From NCBI RefSeq assembly GCF_021018895.1, contig NC_079364.1, positions 18,059,885 through 18,123,884 on the forward strand: a stretch of 64,000 nt of DNA, in the 5' to 3' direction. Of the stretch, positions 49,701 through 61,689 are shown piece after piece. The position numbers and the translations under genes are program-made. The notes beneath the pieces were generated by a model. That model was not told the DNA's origin. It saw nothing but the letters and a program-made list of their open reading frames with translations, and did not search any database. The stretch is from Seriola aureovittata (lineage: Eukaryota; Chordata; Actinopteri; Carangiformes; Carangidae). How positions within the stretch are numbered: position 1 is the stretch's first letter; every line of letters begins with the position of its first letter.

Positions 49701-51728
49701 TGCCATAACATTGCCCCCACGATGTTTGCCCGATGATGTGGTACGTTTTCCTTTTCTTCTCCATACTTTTCTCTTCCCATCATTTGGTTACAAGTTAATC
49801 TTGGTTTCATCTGTCCAAGGAATCTTGCTCCAGAATTGGGCAGGTGGTTTTAGACGTTTTCTGGCAAAGTCTAATCTGGCCTTTCTGTTCTTGAGTGTCA
49901 CCAGTGATTTGCATCTTGTGCTAAACCCAATATATTGACATTCGTGAAAGCATCCCTTGATTATAGACTTTGACCATGATGCACCAACCTCCTCAACCTG
50001 ACATAGCTAGATTATGTGAAAGGGTTTTTCTTCACCAAGGAATGATTTCTGTGATCATCCACTTTCGTTGTCTTCTGTAGTTGTGTTCCAGGCCTTTTTG
50101 TGTTGCTGAGCTCACCAGTGCAGTCCTTTTTTTTTTTACCAAATTGTTGATTTGGCCACTCCTAACGTTTCTGCTATCTGTCTGATAGGTTTGTATTGTT
50201 TTTACAGCTACCCAATGCAAATTCACCACTTGGAATCAACTCCGGACTTTTCATCTGCTTAATTCATCATGAAATTAACGAGGAAACAGGCCACACCTAG
50301 CCATGAAACTGGTTGCTAGTCAACTGTTTTGAGTCTGAAAATAGAGGGATTATTTATAAAAAAAAAAAAAAAAAAAAAGAGACTAATTCCTAAACAGTTA
50401 ATGCAAGGTTTTTGTAAAACCCCTTGAACTGAAGCTGAAATTCTACACTTCAATCAGATTTTGATGGCTCTGCTTCAAATCCACTGCAGTGGTGTACAGA
50501 GGCCAAATTACAAAACAAATTACTTCATGAGCAAAAAAAAACCCCCCCAAAAAACAACATTGTTCAACTCAGTACAGTCCTGGATTTTGCTGCTACACCT
50601 TTACTTGGTCAGGTATGACCAGCAGCTAATGGTGGCTTATGGTCGATAGATATTCCTGTGTTACTGACATTACCGAGTCTTTTTGCTGACTTTATGACTC
50701 TTTTCTACTTGTGCTACTATTGCATGCCATTTTACCATTTACTATTTGTCACTTGTGGCCATAGTAACCACAGTTCAGCAAAAGTCTCAGTGTCATTTTA
50801 ACTCGTGATGGTCTCTTATGGTTGGTGTTCATTAAAGTCAGCTACAAATACAATTTTCTAAATCATCCTCATCTAAGCCTATGGAGTAAACATAAAATAC
50901 TGCTCAGTAAGGTTTTCTTATTATTACAAATGTGAATGGGATTTTAAATGAGGTTCTCTTACTTCTGGAACAGAACCCCGGAGATTGAGTTTCACTTTGG
51001 ACCTCTATATTGTTATCAGATTTCTTTTTTAATATACACATTAAGCTTTTACTATCTGCTTCAAAAATAAAGCATCAGCTTAGCTCTATTTTTCATTTAA
51101 TTCAATATCTTAAGATCTTACCCAGTTCAGTGGCGTACTGTTGTCCAGTGGTATCCATGTCCCCCAGTTCTCCATCCACTTTGTCCGAGGGCAATCTATG
51201 TGGCCTTGCTGCTGATCTGTACACGAGAGGCTCCATCTCTCCATTTTGCAGTCCATTATGAGGAACCCTTACTGGAGGAACAAAGTGAGGCCCCCCTGGT
51301 GGAGGAGCCTTGTACGTCACGGGTTTGCTCATTCTGTCCCCTAAAGTATGTTTCCCAGGGCCTACACCCACCTTCCTCTGCTTCTGGGTGGGTCCTGACC
51401 CTCCACTTCCAACCCCTAGAACAGCTCCTACTCTAACCCCCACAGCTGGGCCACAAGTCCTTTTCTTTTTTCGTGCCTCGGACCTAGCTCTGGAGTTTTC
51501 TGAAGCAGATGGGTGGCCGGTGAGGAGCGACTCCCCACGATTCTTTGGAGCTTTGGGCCGTTTGTGTGAGTGCAGTCTCAAGCTGTTGAACTGGTCAATG
51601 AATTCCTCGCAGTGCAGTAGGTGATGCTCTGGCTCCCATGTGTCCTCCTTACTTCCATAACCTTTCCACCTTATCAGGTATTCCCACTTACCCTTCTTGT
51701 TCCGCCTCTTGTCGACGATCCGCTCCAC
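36489..51728 (-). CDS. cdyl2: Chromodomain Y-like protein 2 (5' exon not found)
   Basis: Chromatin factor that binds methylated histone H3 tails through its chromodomain and carries a crotonase-like domain used in corepressor assembly. Coding exons: 51122-51728, 43798-44015, 37352-37524, 37046-37256, 36737-36880, 36489-36647; phases agree and give 503 residues. The chromodomain (VERIVDKRRNKKGKWEYLIRWKGYG region) opens the first of these. A Gly/Pro/basic linker follows that is poorly conserved with human. Then come KRLRYNVRQNESNCRFRDIV and the crotonase fold with FKKPIVVAINGPALGLGASI, SSYTFPQILGVAL and GRKLTAQEACSRGLVSQVFW, ending in a helical SYLQNKVYEK tail. The missing human first exon encodes about 8 residues (MASGDLYE). 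No match was found up to 64 kb, so the gene is 5'-partial here. The last acceptor is weak. Confidence 0.93.
38645..38690. repeat. (GCTAT)n microsatellite
   Basis: About nine pentamer copies. Confidence 0.95.
39904..39954. repeat. (GT)n microsatellite
   Basis: About 25 uninterrupted dinucleotides. Confidence 0.95.
41935..42420. repeat. Fish interspersed repeat with internal modules
   Basis: Begins around gtatgcctccgcccagttgg and carries the gttgacctttgacc and gagtccaagtga blocks; each of the last two occurs twice (about 42057 and 42312; 42213 and 42357). This is a recurrent teleost repeat of unassigned class. Confidence 0.55.
43749..43783. repeat. (GT)n microsatellite next to a CDYL2 splice donor
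   Basis: Read on the gene strand it is a CA repeat that begins 15 bases into the intron after the exon ending at 43798. Confidence 0.95.
45058..45265. mobile_element. Palindromic piggyBac-like MITE, TTAA target duplication
   Basis: Two 84-bp arms (45058-45141 and 45182-45265) are inverted copies with about five mismatches, separated by a 40-bp AT-rich loop. Ends read CCCATTTATACCGG and its complement, and each is flanked by TTAA (45054-45057, 45266-45269). TTAA duplication with CCC...GGG ends is the piggyBac pattern. No coding sequence. Several mismatches are C/T or G/A, as expected from CpG decay. Confidence 0.8.
45735..47278 (+). mobile_element. Tc1-like transposon, IR/DR type
   Basis: 1544 bp flanked by TA. 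Outer inverted repeats start cagtggcaagaaaaa and match over about 58 bases with three differences. A second direct-repeat motif, ggaaaaagtatgtgaaccc, lies inside each end (about 45853 left; complement about 47066 right). The left repeat is shorter than the right because of a deletion of roughly 75 bp. Contains one transposase gene (46034-47095). Confidence 0.9.
46034..47095 (+). pseudogene. Broken Tc1-like transposase
   Basis: DDE transposase that would cut and paste the element at its inverted repeats. The expected ATG is at 46034; a frameshift near 46105-46115 moves reading to the frame that is open from 45999. In-frame stops follow at 46617-46619 and about 46692. Visible parts: a paired helix-turn-helix region (VISKTLEIHQSTVRQTIYKW, then GRPVKMTPRAQRRL), and the three catalytic blocks WTDETKIELFG, QQDNDPKH and PDLNPIEMLW. 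All three acidic residues are present, but the gene cannot make a full protein. Confidence 0.88.
47800..48112 (+). repeat. Abundant fish repeat with tRNA-like head and conserved tail
   Basis: Shows ggcatggtcacagcaagaag, tgagttcgaacctg (B-box-like), gtggagtttgcatgttctcc, ctctaaattgcccatagg and a final ggataagcagtatggcg before a gaatgaatg tail. This order is characteristic of a very common teleost element. The B-box-like gttcgaa suggests a SINE, but the class is not certain. Confidence 0.65.
49265..50345 (-). mobile_element. Older Tc1-like transposon relic
   Basis: On the minus strand, pieces of a Tc1-type transposase can be read in fragments: NPTEHAFHLLKIK (third catalytic glutamate block) near 49410-49450, an INLxTK-type region about 49790, and the helix-turn-helix end near 50200. 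Frames are broken throughout and no clean terminal repeats are visible. It is much older than the copy at 45735. Confidence 0.75.
50358..50379. repeat. Poly(A) run
   Basis: A homopolymer of roughly 20 A following the Tc1 relic. Confidence 0.9.
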
Positions 51729-53924
51729 CTGAGGACAGCACACACAGTGACATTAGACTAAAGAAATTCTGGCATATAGATTCACAAGTTTTTCCTGCTC
51801 CAAAAAAAAAAAAGGAATATGTTTTTAGAAATTAAGAACAACAAACCCATCAGCAAAAAAACAAAAAAAGAAAATGAAAAATCTTTATCTAAAAAGCCGA
51901 TTTAAAAAAAGTTATAAATAATAATAAAATAAAAAGAAATATAGCTCCTGCACAGGCTAGCTGATTGGTAGAGGTTTATGAATGAAAATTTCTGCTGCGG
52001 TGCGTCTTTTGATATGATATGATATATGATATATGATATGATATGATATGATATGATATGATATGATATGATATGATATGATATGATAGTAAGCATGTTT
52101 GTTTCCTTTGGATATTTTTGGTAGCATAGAATTACTTGTCAGATTTTATGACACAATTACAAAACTAAAACAATCACCTCAGCTTTTACCAAACAGGTCA
52201 AAGCTAGGAATGTTGTCAGTCTGGCAGATGATAAAACTAACAGACAGCTGAGAACTGTTTACCTACTTATAATCTATTCATTATCTGCATGAAGATAAGA
52301 GTTTGCCTCAGGTAAATGTTATCAAACTGCCTCCTAAAATGTGTCACCTGTGTGTCCTGTTTAATACTAATACAAGGTACAGGCTCTGGAGGATGGAGCC
52401 CGTTTGCAGCTATACTTCATGGCCTAGCATCACACATGGTTACATTCTGGATCTGGCAGCCAAAGCACTGAAATTTGCACTGGGTATTCATGATCTTTAG
52501 TGTATAGATCCTCATGTTTTTCATGTATTGTGAACCTTCAGGCCACATTTTCCAAATTTATAAGCCTACACAAGAAAATCTAAACCTAACCCACAGATTT
52601 GCTTTAAATTGACTGAGCACATTCATGGTTCCCAGAGGATGAATCCACCTACTTTAAATATACTGTACATACAAATTTTTACGTAGATTTATGTCAAATC
52701 TTACAGAAAAGGTACATTTTGCAACTTAAGATAAGGACTTAATTCCCTGGAGGAGAAAGATTAAAGACCAGAGTGGAGCTGAGATGTGCTGCAGGCTGCA
52801 GTGATGAAGAAACTTCAGTCATCAGAATTTCGAGGTCAAACCAACACTTGAAAAACATTGAATAAACCATTTTCTAATTATATATGGCCAACAGAGATCA
52901 CAAAGTACCAGTAAATCTAACTATTTGACACAACTGCTTAATTATGAACAGTGATTGTATAACGCCAGAGTCAACAGTGACACTGGTCAGACACCACACA
53001 AATACATAGATACTGTATGTTGTCATACTCAGGATTTTTTTTAATCTTTCTCTGTGAGCATATATGAAATTACTTTGATTCACAAAAATGATGTGCTATA
53101 TAAACACCAAAATATGTTTTAGTGTAAAAAGTAAGGTATTGCTGTTGCATAAACAATAGGGCAGTGACATACTCCACACGTACTTCATACAATGTGTATG
53201 TGACAAGACAAATATCTTGACTGATCAAACTTGAGCTAAAGTGCCTGTGAATACTGTTAATTCGACAGGTGGGCTTTTCATTAACTAGACTGGGTACCTT
53301 CAACTCGAAATATGTATTTTCTGCTAGTCTTCAATTTCCCAGATTTGAGTGTTGTGAAAAAATACCTACAAATTGAACCTGAATGTTCTATTTTTTTAGT
53401 TATTTCATTCTTAAAAAAACAAAACATACTCAAAACATATGTTATTAAATTAACATAAAAACACGCACACATAAGACCTGGGACACAATCACATCAAAAA
53501 CATACACACATACACACACACATCACAATAAACCATTACAGTAGAATCTGTCAGCATCACCCAGTCTCAACATTTACATATAAACACCCACACCACTGTC
53601 ATCATATCTCAGACACATGTAACATACAGGTTTTGGTTAGACATTTGTACACAGGAGATACATTCATGCTGACAACCATATGACTAGCGCTATAAAATTG
53701 ACATCCTTAGGCATCATGCAAGGCTCCTCTGATTTTACAGCAGTCTCTTACAGTAACTCCTAAGACAAATTCTGAGCGCAGCTTTTTGGTCTTCAAGACT
53801 TAAAAGCACACAGCAAAAGACAAGGAAAACATGTTCAACAATACTCATAGGACATTCAGAAGTAGCATTGTTCTGGGCCATGAGACTTATGGAAAATGGT
53901 TGGAAGGTTTCATCTGAGGCTTTA
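51729..53924 (-). other. cdyl2: CDYL2 intron 1 (first part)
   Basis: Begins with the acceptor cctcag upstream of the chromodomain exon. AT-rich with simple repeats; no exon seen. Confidence 0.5.
52011..52088. repeat. (GATAT)n microsatellite
   Basis: Pentamer array with two shortened units near its start. Confidence 0.95.
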
Positions 53925-54230
53925 GAGCAGCTGTGGTAATAACCGCTCATCATGTTCTCAGATGTGCTGCGCACATTAACAGGAGTAAACAACCTTTGAT
54001 GGGTGAGCCGTAGGGGTGTCACAGAAATGAACAGATGATTAGGTTGCTTACAGCCCCAGACAATATCACACTCAACAGCATTGCAGAGACACACATGCAA
54101 ATAAAGAAGAGAAGGAAGGGGAAAGCGTGGGGAAAACTTGTGTACAAAGACCATAGAGGTTTGGAAACACTTGATGCTTAAGTATGAGGTGCAGAGAATG
54201 TAAATGTGGGACATCACTACCCTCCAACAC
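53925..54230. repeat. Dispersed duplication, copy A
   Basis: Diverged direct copy of 58680-58975. Shared landmarks: tgtggtaataac, gagtaaac, ttgatgggtgag, gcagagacac, cagaga/catagaggttt and aacactt. Confidence 0.6.
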
Positions 54231-56225
54231 AAACCATAGGGTACTCCTCTCATCACATGCAGTGTATTAATTGTGATAAACCATCAGCGGTAATGTCAGC
54301 ACAACGACCAAATGGTAAGACTACATCTACATAAAACAGTATTATTTTGAAAACGCTATTTTCTTGTGAAACGACTTACGTCTGAATGAGTATTCACAAG
54401 TCACTTTTTAAGAAACACGTGAACAATTGAAAACAGTCAAATCTGTTCTTCTTCATCCTCTTTCCATTTGGAAAACAACAAAACTGCACATCACAGCCAA
54501 CATCTGGTAGGTGGGACAGACAACAAAGTTATAACAGGGGGGGAACACACTATTTGAAGGGGGAACAGACTTTGACATCTGACCAGCTGAATAAATGGTT
54601 ATTTTATCGAGGTGACTTCATCTGACAAAATCAGCATAAATACAGGATATGTGCTCACCTATACTGACATTTAAAAGTGAACGATCACAGAGAGGGTTAG
54701 AGGCAACTGAAAGCTGTTGTTTTAACTTTACTGCCACACGGACCATATCCCTCACTGGGCAGCTTACATCACTGTTTTGAAAAAGGTCAGTTTTCCGCAT
54801 ACACGCTGAAACACCAAACCGTTTTATGATTTACACACTCTAACCAAATTGGAAAATCTCTGTTTTTGGCAGAGAAAAACGTCGTTTCAGAGTGAGGCTG
54901 GGGGCTGAAATGGAGAGAAAATCTAGCTTTGTGTGGATGTACTGCCACCCACCCCATCATGCCAGAACAGCCCACCAAGTCCAGCAGATTGCATCACTCC
55001 GGTCCGATGAAATGACAACATCCAAACTACACTAAAAAACCAACAGTACAACCAAAGCCCCTGAAAATATTCAGTCCAACGCGATGACCATCTGCATTAC
55101 GTTGTTACTGATAATTTAATACACTGTGCTGTTAATGCTAATTGAAAAAAAAATGTTACTATCAGTGCAATTTACAGCAGACCCAAGAACATTTTTATTT
55201 CCATAGCCTTTACATCAGAATGACCAGGGAAACCTCATGATGAGACAGAATTCAAATTCTCTAGTTCAAACAGATTATATAAAAAACAGATTATATTACC
55301 CAAAACTCCCCAGTTTAAAAGTGCATTACATCTTGCATTGATACATCCGGGTTAAACTTCATCATGATCAACTGTACATATTCTACTCGTGTCCACACAC
55401 AGTTTTACAATGCAATAGAATATTTATGCTTTACAAATTTTGGTTGATAACACTTTTGGTTTCCGTTCTAAATAAAAGTTTTAAATGACTGGGTTAAACA
55501 TGGGACTTACTTCAAACCTGTTTGGTTAGGTGCAGTGTGAAATGGATCATTCATAGTGCTGAACCCACAGTTCTTTTTGTTTTGTTTTGTGTTTGTTGTT
55601 TTGCAGCCAGTGACTTTACTGTTTTGGTTCAGTGTCACCACTCTCAGAGTTGTTTTTAGCCATGACACGCATCTGTTTTATATTAAACCACCTGCTAAGC
55701 TACATGTCCAGCACCAAGTGACAGGCAGACAAAGTCTGCAACTAGCAGGTAAATATAAGGGAGTATTTATAGGCTTAAGAGACAGATATTTCCCCCAGGA
55801 GTCGTTAAATATAAAAAAATGAGATGAAGGAGAGTGAGAAACATGACTCCAATTGAATGCTAATGTTGCTCAGTGTGCTGGATGTGTGTATAAACAACTG
55901 TTTTCTAAAGCCGTAAGAACTTTATGGGATGATAATATGTTAATGTTGAGTTTACAACCTGTTGAGCAGCCAAAAATATCAATAAATGAGTTATACCTGA
56001 ACAATAAATTCATTTTAGGGCACTTTTTATACTGAAACATCCAGTGCCCATTTCTCTGATGATCAAAGCTTCTCGTCTCTGCAGCAAGGTCCAAGATCCC
56101 CATCATCTCTGCCTCATAATCATCTCTCATAAAAGGAAATCTTTTGGACAGAAATTTGCATGTAGTCATTAAAGTAAAACTGGACCACCTAATCAATGAT
56201 TACTGCTTTAGTTTTGGCCTAACAC
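54231..56225. other. No gene recognised
   Basis: AT-rich, probably CDYL2 intron 1. Open stretches lack family motifs. Confidence 0.4.
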
Positions 56226-58679
56226 TAGAACCCCCAAGACGGTCTGACAGACCATTTAAGTTTTGATTATGTAAATAACTTTGTTTAAATAAAAACTTCA
56301 GGTCTCTCAGTCCATGCCTTTTCCTAAATATATGTTTTTGATGTTCTCTGAAGCCTAGAAGGTATTTAAATAAAAAACACAAGATTTCTGAGCATTTACT
56401 CCTCTGACTGCCAAAGCGATCATATAGACCACAGTCATACAGACCGCTGTGGCCAGCTGTGGCCATAGAAATTAACAATGTTTCCATTTCGCGGTTTTCA
56501 TACGTCTATTTTTTTTTTTCACTGTTTCTTTTAACATTAGGCGTACATTTTTATATGCAGATCTGGAGAGAGAGCGAGAGCGAGAGCAAAAGAGAGAGAG
56601 AAATTGAGAGAAGTCACCACACACCAGATTTAGCCTACCAGCAAAAACTGAAAAGAAACTGAAAGAAATGGAGAGAGTAAAAATAAGAGCAATATACGAT
56701 GTTCAAGAGGCTTTGGCACTTTCTCAGGACCTGAGCAAGGGGGAGTCTGATGAGTGATGAGGAAAGTCACTGTCAGCTGGCACATCTGTCAGCATGTCCG
56801 TTCCAGATGCAGCCATTTTGCAAACTTTATTTTGTGAGTACAGACTAGATCTTGATTTTGTAAATAGTCGGCCTTTAGGCTATAAACAGTAAGCAACATC
56901 TAAAATCACCATCATGTATAATAATAACGAATTACAATGCAGCCTGATAAATCTCAACTGTGCTGCCAGCTGCAGTCCAGTCCAGTACACACGCCACACC
57001 GGTCTCTGTGAGAGCTCGTAGGCTACATAAGCTCCAGGTGGAACGATTGTAAAAAAATCTCTGGCTGCTGATAATAAACAATAACAAAAAATAACAATCT
57101 AATAAATCTCTGAGCGAACAGCGACAGCAGCTCTGGACATGAGAGCGCACACACAGTCTCCAGAGGCAGGGGTGTGCCATAGGGGCGTCAGGCGATGCAG
57201 CGCGGTCACTATTAATAAATCATTCTCTAATGTAATGTACCTCCACCCTCAACCCCCGACCCCTGACATTATATGAAGAAGGAGAAGTACTAACACTAAT
57301 TTCTTTCCACTTCAAGGACTACTTGTGAACCCAAACAATGTAAATACATATGACGGTCTGCTGGACTTAGCCCATAGGTGAAGGACACAGTGATGGATAA
57401 GGTGAAGGATCATGGTGCATTATGAATCATGATAACTTGTTTCTATAATATTAAAATCTCCATATGCAGCATCAATGCAACATCCAGTAGGTCACAAACA
57501 AAGCCCTTCAAGAATCATCTCATGTGAACAAATTCTCTGTTGTGTAGTCACACAGTTAATAATGTGTGTAGTACAACCGCGCTACTGTATTGGCAGGCCT
57601 CAGCACATACCACTGCTATAGACTGAAACTGTGTCCTACAATATTTACAGGTTGTCACATTAAGACTATAAACTAGTGCAGAGAACAGTGTAACTAGTCA
57701 TGTTTGGTGAACAATTGTTGCTCTAGTAACAGACAACAAAATGGACATAGAAAAAGGAAGTAACTTGATACTAAGATGTAATAAACGGCAACACAAACCC
57801 AAGCTGGAGATGCAATTCTTTCAGGAAAATCCACTCATATAATTTTGCCACTGCCAGTGCTATTTCCTCTTATGCACAGTATGTTGAATTTTCCTTGCAA
57901 TAATGACTATACAAAGCTCAATCCTGTTTTTGTTAAAGGAAAAATGTGTTGTTGCATTGTCTGTTGCCTCTCTATTTATCTGGGTTAATTTTCCTAATTC
58001 ACAGATGTCATAAGAATGCCCATCACTATAACCTCAGCTAACTGGGCAACGTGGGTTTATAGTTACACAGCATACCTGCTGCAGTCAATGTGCAGCTACT
58101 CAAAAATTTAACTACACATCAGAGCTAAGGCGGCTACCACATGCAAGATCTGAGATTGGTCAACTTGGGCTGCTTGTGTTTTCTCCTGCCAGTAGAGACT
58201 GATCATGGTTAGTGCAAAATTAAGGATGTTGAAGAAAGACTCAGTGGTCTTCTCCTGCTCAGTAACACACATTTAGCAGAGACATGCCCATTGAAAACCT
58301 TAAATTCATATTGATCACTGCTATGACAGTGATTGAAACAACTTAAGGCATGATACAGCATGATCACATATGACTCATGCATGTCACTGTCTATGGATAC
58401 ACCCAAACCTACACCATAGGTATCTACTGCGGGACTCCCATGAACCCCTTGTGTCTACTATAAATCCAGCTTTAGGTAAAACGAATCGAGGTATTCAATA
58501 TTTTCTGGTTGGTCATATGAAGGTACACAAGCATGAAAATTCACAAGATCAAGCATGTGCATCCCTTCGCAGGCAGTGCATTTGTGAATATTCACTTAAA
58601 TGGGAATTGGACCTGACCTCGCCAACTGTTTGTTGAGTCAGAAATGGAGGATAGTTGAAAAGTTTCAACAGAGAGTTCA

Positions 58680-58975
58680 ACGCATCTGTGGTAATAACTG
58701 CTCATGGTGCTCTCCTGAACACATTAACATGAGTAAACAGCCCTTGATGGGTGAGCTGTATAAGAGTCACTGAAATGAAGAGATTTGAAGGCTAACAGTC
58801 CCTGACAATGTCGCACTTAACCACAGCATAGCAGAGACACAAACACAGAGAAGGAGAAGGTGAGCGGAGGAGGTAGATAGAACGGCCAAGTTGTATACAC
58901 AGACCAGAGAGGTTTAGTAACACTTAGAGCTTGAGCATGAGCTGGAAGAGTGGAGGTGGGCATATCCTCCCTCAG
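58680..58975. repeat. Dispersed duplication, copy B
   Basis: Partner of 53925-54230, same orientation, about 4.75 kb away. Unknown family. Confidence 0.6.
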
Positions 58976-59224
58976 CTGCCAAATTCCTTTTCAGCATTCT
59001 GCAAACCCAAAACATAGTGAGAAGAGCAAAGAAAGTCTCTCTTGGATGTCAAGACAGGTGAGTATAATGTACACCCTGACATCACTTTTGGGTGTGGTTA
59101 CATGTGCAAGAGAGCACACCCATGTAGTCATGCAGAGTCTAGATTATGATTTCTTTTCTGAGCTTAGTGATCACATAGATTTCCAGCCTCTGAACTATGC
59201 CTGTGAGCTGCCCTTGTCTGCCTT

Positions 59225-59250
59225 GGGGGGGGGGGGGGGGGGGGGGGGGG
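59225..59250. repeat. Homopolymer of 26 G
   Basis: Second long G run of the window; same caveat on true length. Confidence 0.95.
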
Positions 59251-60329
59251 CTGACTGGGAGCTGACTGTGTAATGAGCTGCTGTCTTAGTTTATCACAAG
59301 TTGAATATGTGGCCACAAACTCAATGTAAACTACATTGCACATTTTTTGGGGGAATGTTGTTAGTGTTGCAGGTGTTAAGGCATAAAAGAAATAGTGGGG
59401 AAATTAAAATTTTGATCAATGGCACTGGGAGATAAATCAAAATGAAAAACTAATTATTATAATTCATCATGGTAATCCATCCACCAGTTGTCAAGATATT
59501 TAACTCTGAACCAACCTGCTGGTGGCACAAGAGTCACGGTCTGGGCATCAACCGGTGTTGCCAACTATTTCGGATGGAAAGTAGCTGCAGCCTGCACGTA
59601 AAGTCATTGTGACAATAGATCACGTCATGCGCTAATTTCAAGTTGTTTTTTTTAAATTTATATAAAAATTAAGCAAGCCAAACTTAACTGACTCTAACTA
59701 GCTTTATAATGAGCCATTATTATTCAAATTATTTTTGACGTTTCTATCATTTTACCAATCTGTATTTACCTCTACTTTCAGTGTCATGAATAGAGAGGAT
59801 CTACACACTGGAATTAACTCACTATTTTTTTTTTTATAACAAAACATATTAATGGTGCAGTTAAGTTAAATCTGATGAGTCAGACCAACTGAAATGTTCA
59901 TTTATAATCATGGAAATAATTAACAGTGTGTGGCTAATTTTTCTAATCAAAGACATCAGAGGTTTAGTTTTAATTTCCAGTTGTGGTCACAGAATCTCCT
60001 CATGTTATTCTGAGCTGCAGTGATGAAGAAGAGAGTAAAAGCATCGACACTGTCAGAAATCCTGTCAGATTAAAGAATATTTGTTCAATTAAAATTAAAC
60101 TATAACAGTTATTATATAGGCTATTCATTTAGCGTGATAAACTCTCCGTGCATTTTTTTTGAAGTTTTGTTTAAAAACTAGAGTGGACACATGGAAAGAC
60201 TAAAACAAGAAAACAATTCAATTGATTTATATTTTATATCTACTGCTCGTTATTACTGATCACTTTATTGTAAACTCTTTTGTCCCTGTCCGGATCCTGT
60301 AGGAATGATGACTCAGTTTTTCCAGTGAT

Positions 60330-60500
60330 TTCATTGTTCAGTAGTTTGGCTGTTGGCAGGTTTTGTTCTGATCCTCTGAAGTTAACCTGTGCCGGAGCAG
60401 GTTAGGAGTTCAGCGTAAGTTACCATGGTGATTTACCCCGGTAACAAGTGAACCTTTGCCGTAGGACTGAAAACCCAAAGTTAAACCTGAACCTCAATTC
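60330..60500. repeat. Fish interspersed repeat fragment
   Basis: Contains aacctgtgccggagcaggtt (imperfect palindrome), ttaccatggtgatttac and a ccggtaacaagtgaacct block, an arrangement I know from many teleost copies. Family not assigned. Confidence 0.5.
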
Positions 60501-61084
60501 CTGCTTCGTAGTACAGGCCTCTGGTGGAGCAACAGGCCCGATGTGACTTGTAGAAAACAAACAAACAAAAAAAAAAACATGGAAAGACTGATATTCTGTA
60601 TTTGACACAGATCATCAGAGACAAGTTATAAACAACCAAAAGCCGGTATGCAAATGGTATCACAGAGCATTTCTAACGAGAACCACCTCAAACCTATCTA
60701 AGCAGCTCCAAGACACAAAGACAGGTATCCAGATCTGTGCACAGAATTCAGGGTGAGTTCGAAAAGGCTGAAGTAATCATGTTTAGGCTAACATAGCGAT
60801 AGCTCATAATGTGAGCTTGGTGCTCACAACGTTAGTAGGCTACCGTCATTACTGTTCGATATAACTTTCCTGTTTTAAATGAATATAATCACACCAATGG
60901 TCTGTCACCTTGTTGGTCAATGACTACATGGAGGTGTGTACATGTATGGGTGTGTGTGTGGGTGCCAGAGATGGGGACTCGAGTTTGTGATTTGGACTAA
61001 AGTTGCAATTAAGACACACACATAGTGAGATTGAAACTTAATTTGAGATTAGTCTGCAAAATATCCTACTTGAGACTCAAGATT

Positions 61085-61600
61085 TGGAACTCGTGAATTA
61101 TTTTATTACCTTCACCAAGGAGTTATCTGTTCACCCATGTCTGTTTGTTTATTCATCAGCACAGGATTACGCAAAAAGTACCAAACTGATTTGCACCAAA
61201 CTTTGCATAGGAATGGGGCTTGGGCCAGGGAATAACCCACTAAAGCAGGGGTCCCCAAACTTTTTCCTGTGAGGGCCACATAACTTTTCCCTTCTCTGAT
61301 GGGGGGCCGGGTTCAGTTTGTAACAGAAAAAGTGTGACAATCGCAGGGGTGCCTAAACGTAAAAATGTATTGTTTTCCAGAAAGCCACACATAACCAAAT
61401 AACCCTTTCCGGGTTCTTCACAGAAAAAAAAGTCAGGAAATAAATAATAACACTATTAATGAAATAAATAATAATAGTTCAGGGGGCCGGGCCAAATGTG
61501 GGGGCGGGCCGTATCCGGCCCGCGGGCCTTAGTTTGGGGACCACTGCACTAAAGTTTGGGTCAGATCTACATTATTTACTGTGACTTTGATTTTTTTTTT
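61085..61600 (+). repeat. Common fish interspersed repeat (copy 2), interrupted
   Basis: Starts near ttaccttcaccaaggagtta and resumes after the inserted hAT MITE with aaagtttgggtcagatctac. It is the same family as 29270-29615 in the opposite orientation. Confidence 0.6.
61246..61546. mobile_element. hAT-type MITE with 8-bp target duplication
   Basis: 301 bp. Ends are caggggtccccaaac... and ...gtttggggaccactg, flanked by the exact 8-bp duplication cactaaag (61238-61245, 61547-61554). Inside are two GC-rich subterminal ggccgg blocks and an AT-rich middle. No open frame. Target length and CAGGGG ends fit the hAT superfamily. Confidence 0.85.
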
Positions 61601-61689
61601 TTCTTGTTTGTTTGTTTGTGTGAGCGTGAAGTCTGGTATACTGTACGTCAGGCACAGAGTGGCTAATCAGGAGGCATGGGAAGATTCCT

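Noticed and set aside
53735..54256. 173-codon minus-strand frame
   Set aside because: The frame lies in one copy of a dispersed duplication and is not preserved in the other copy; low-complexity composition, no family features.
55870..56487. Minus-strand frames of 108 and 95 codons
   Set aside because: No motif, no splice support; region looks repeat-derived.
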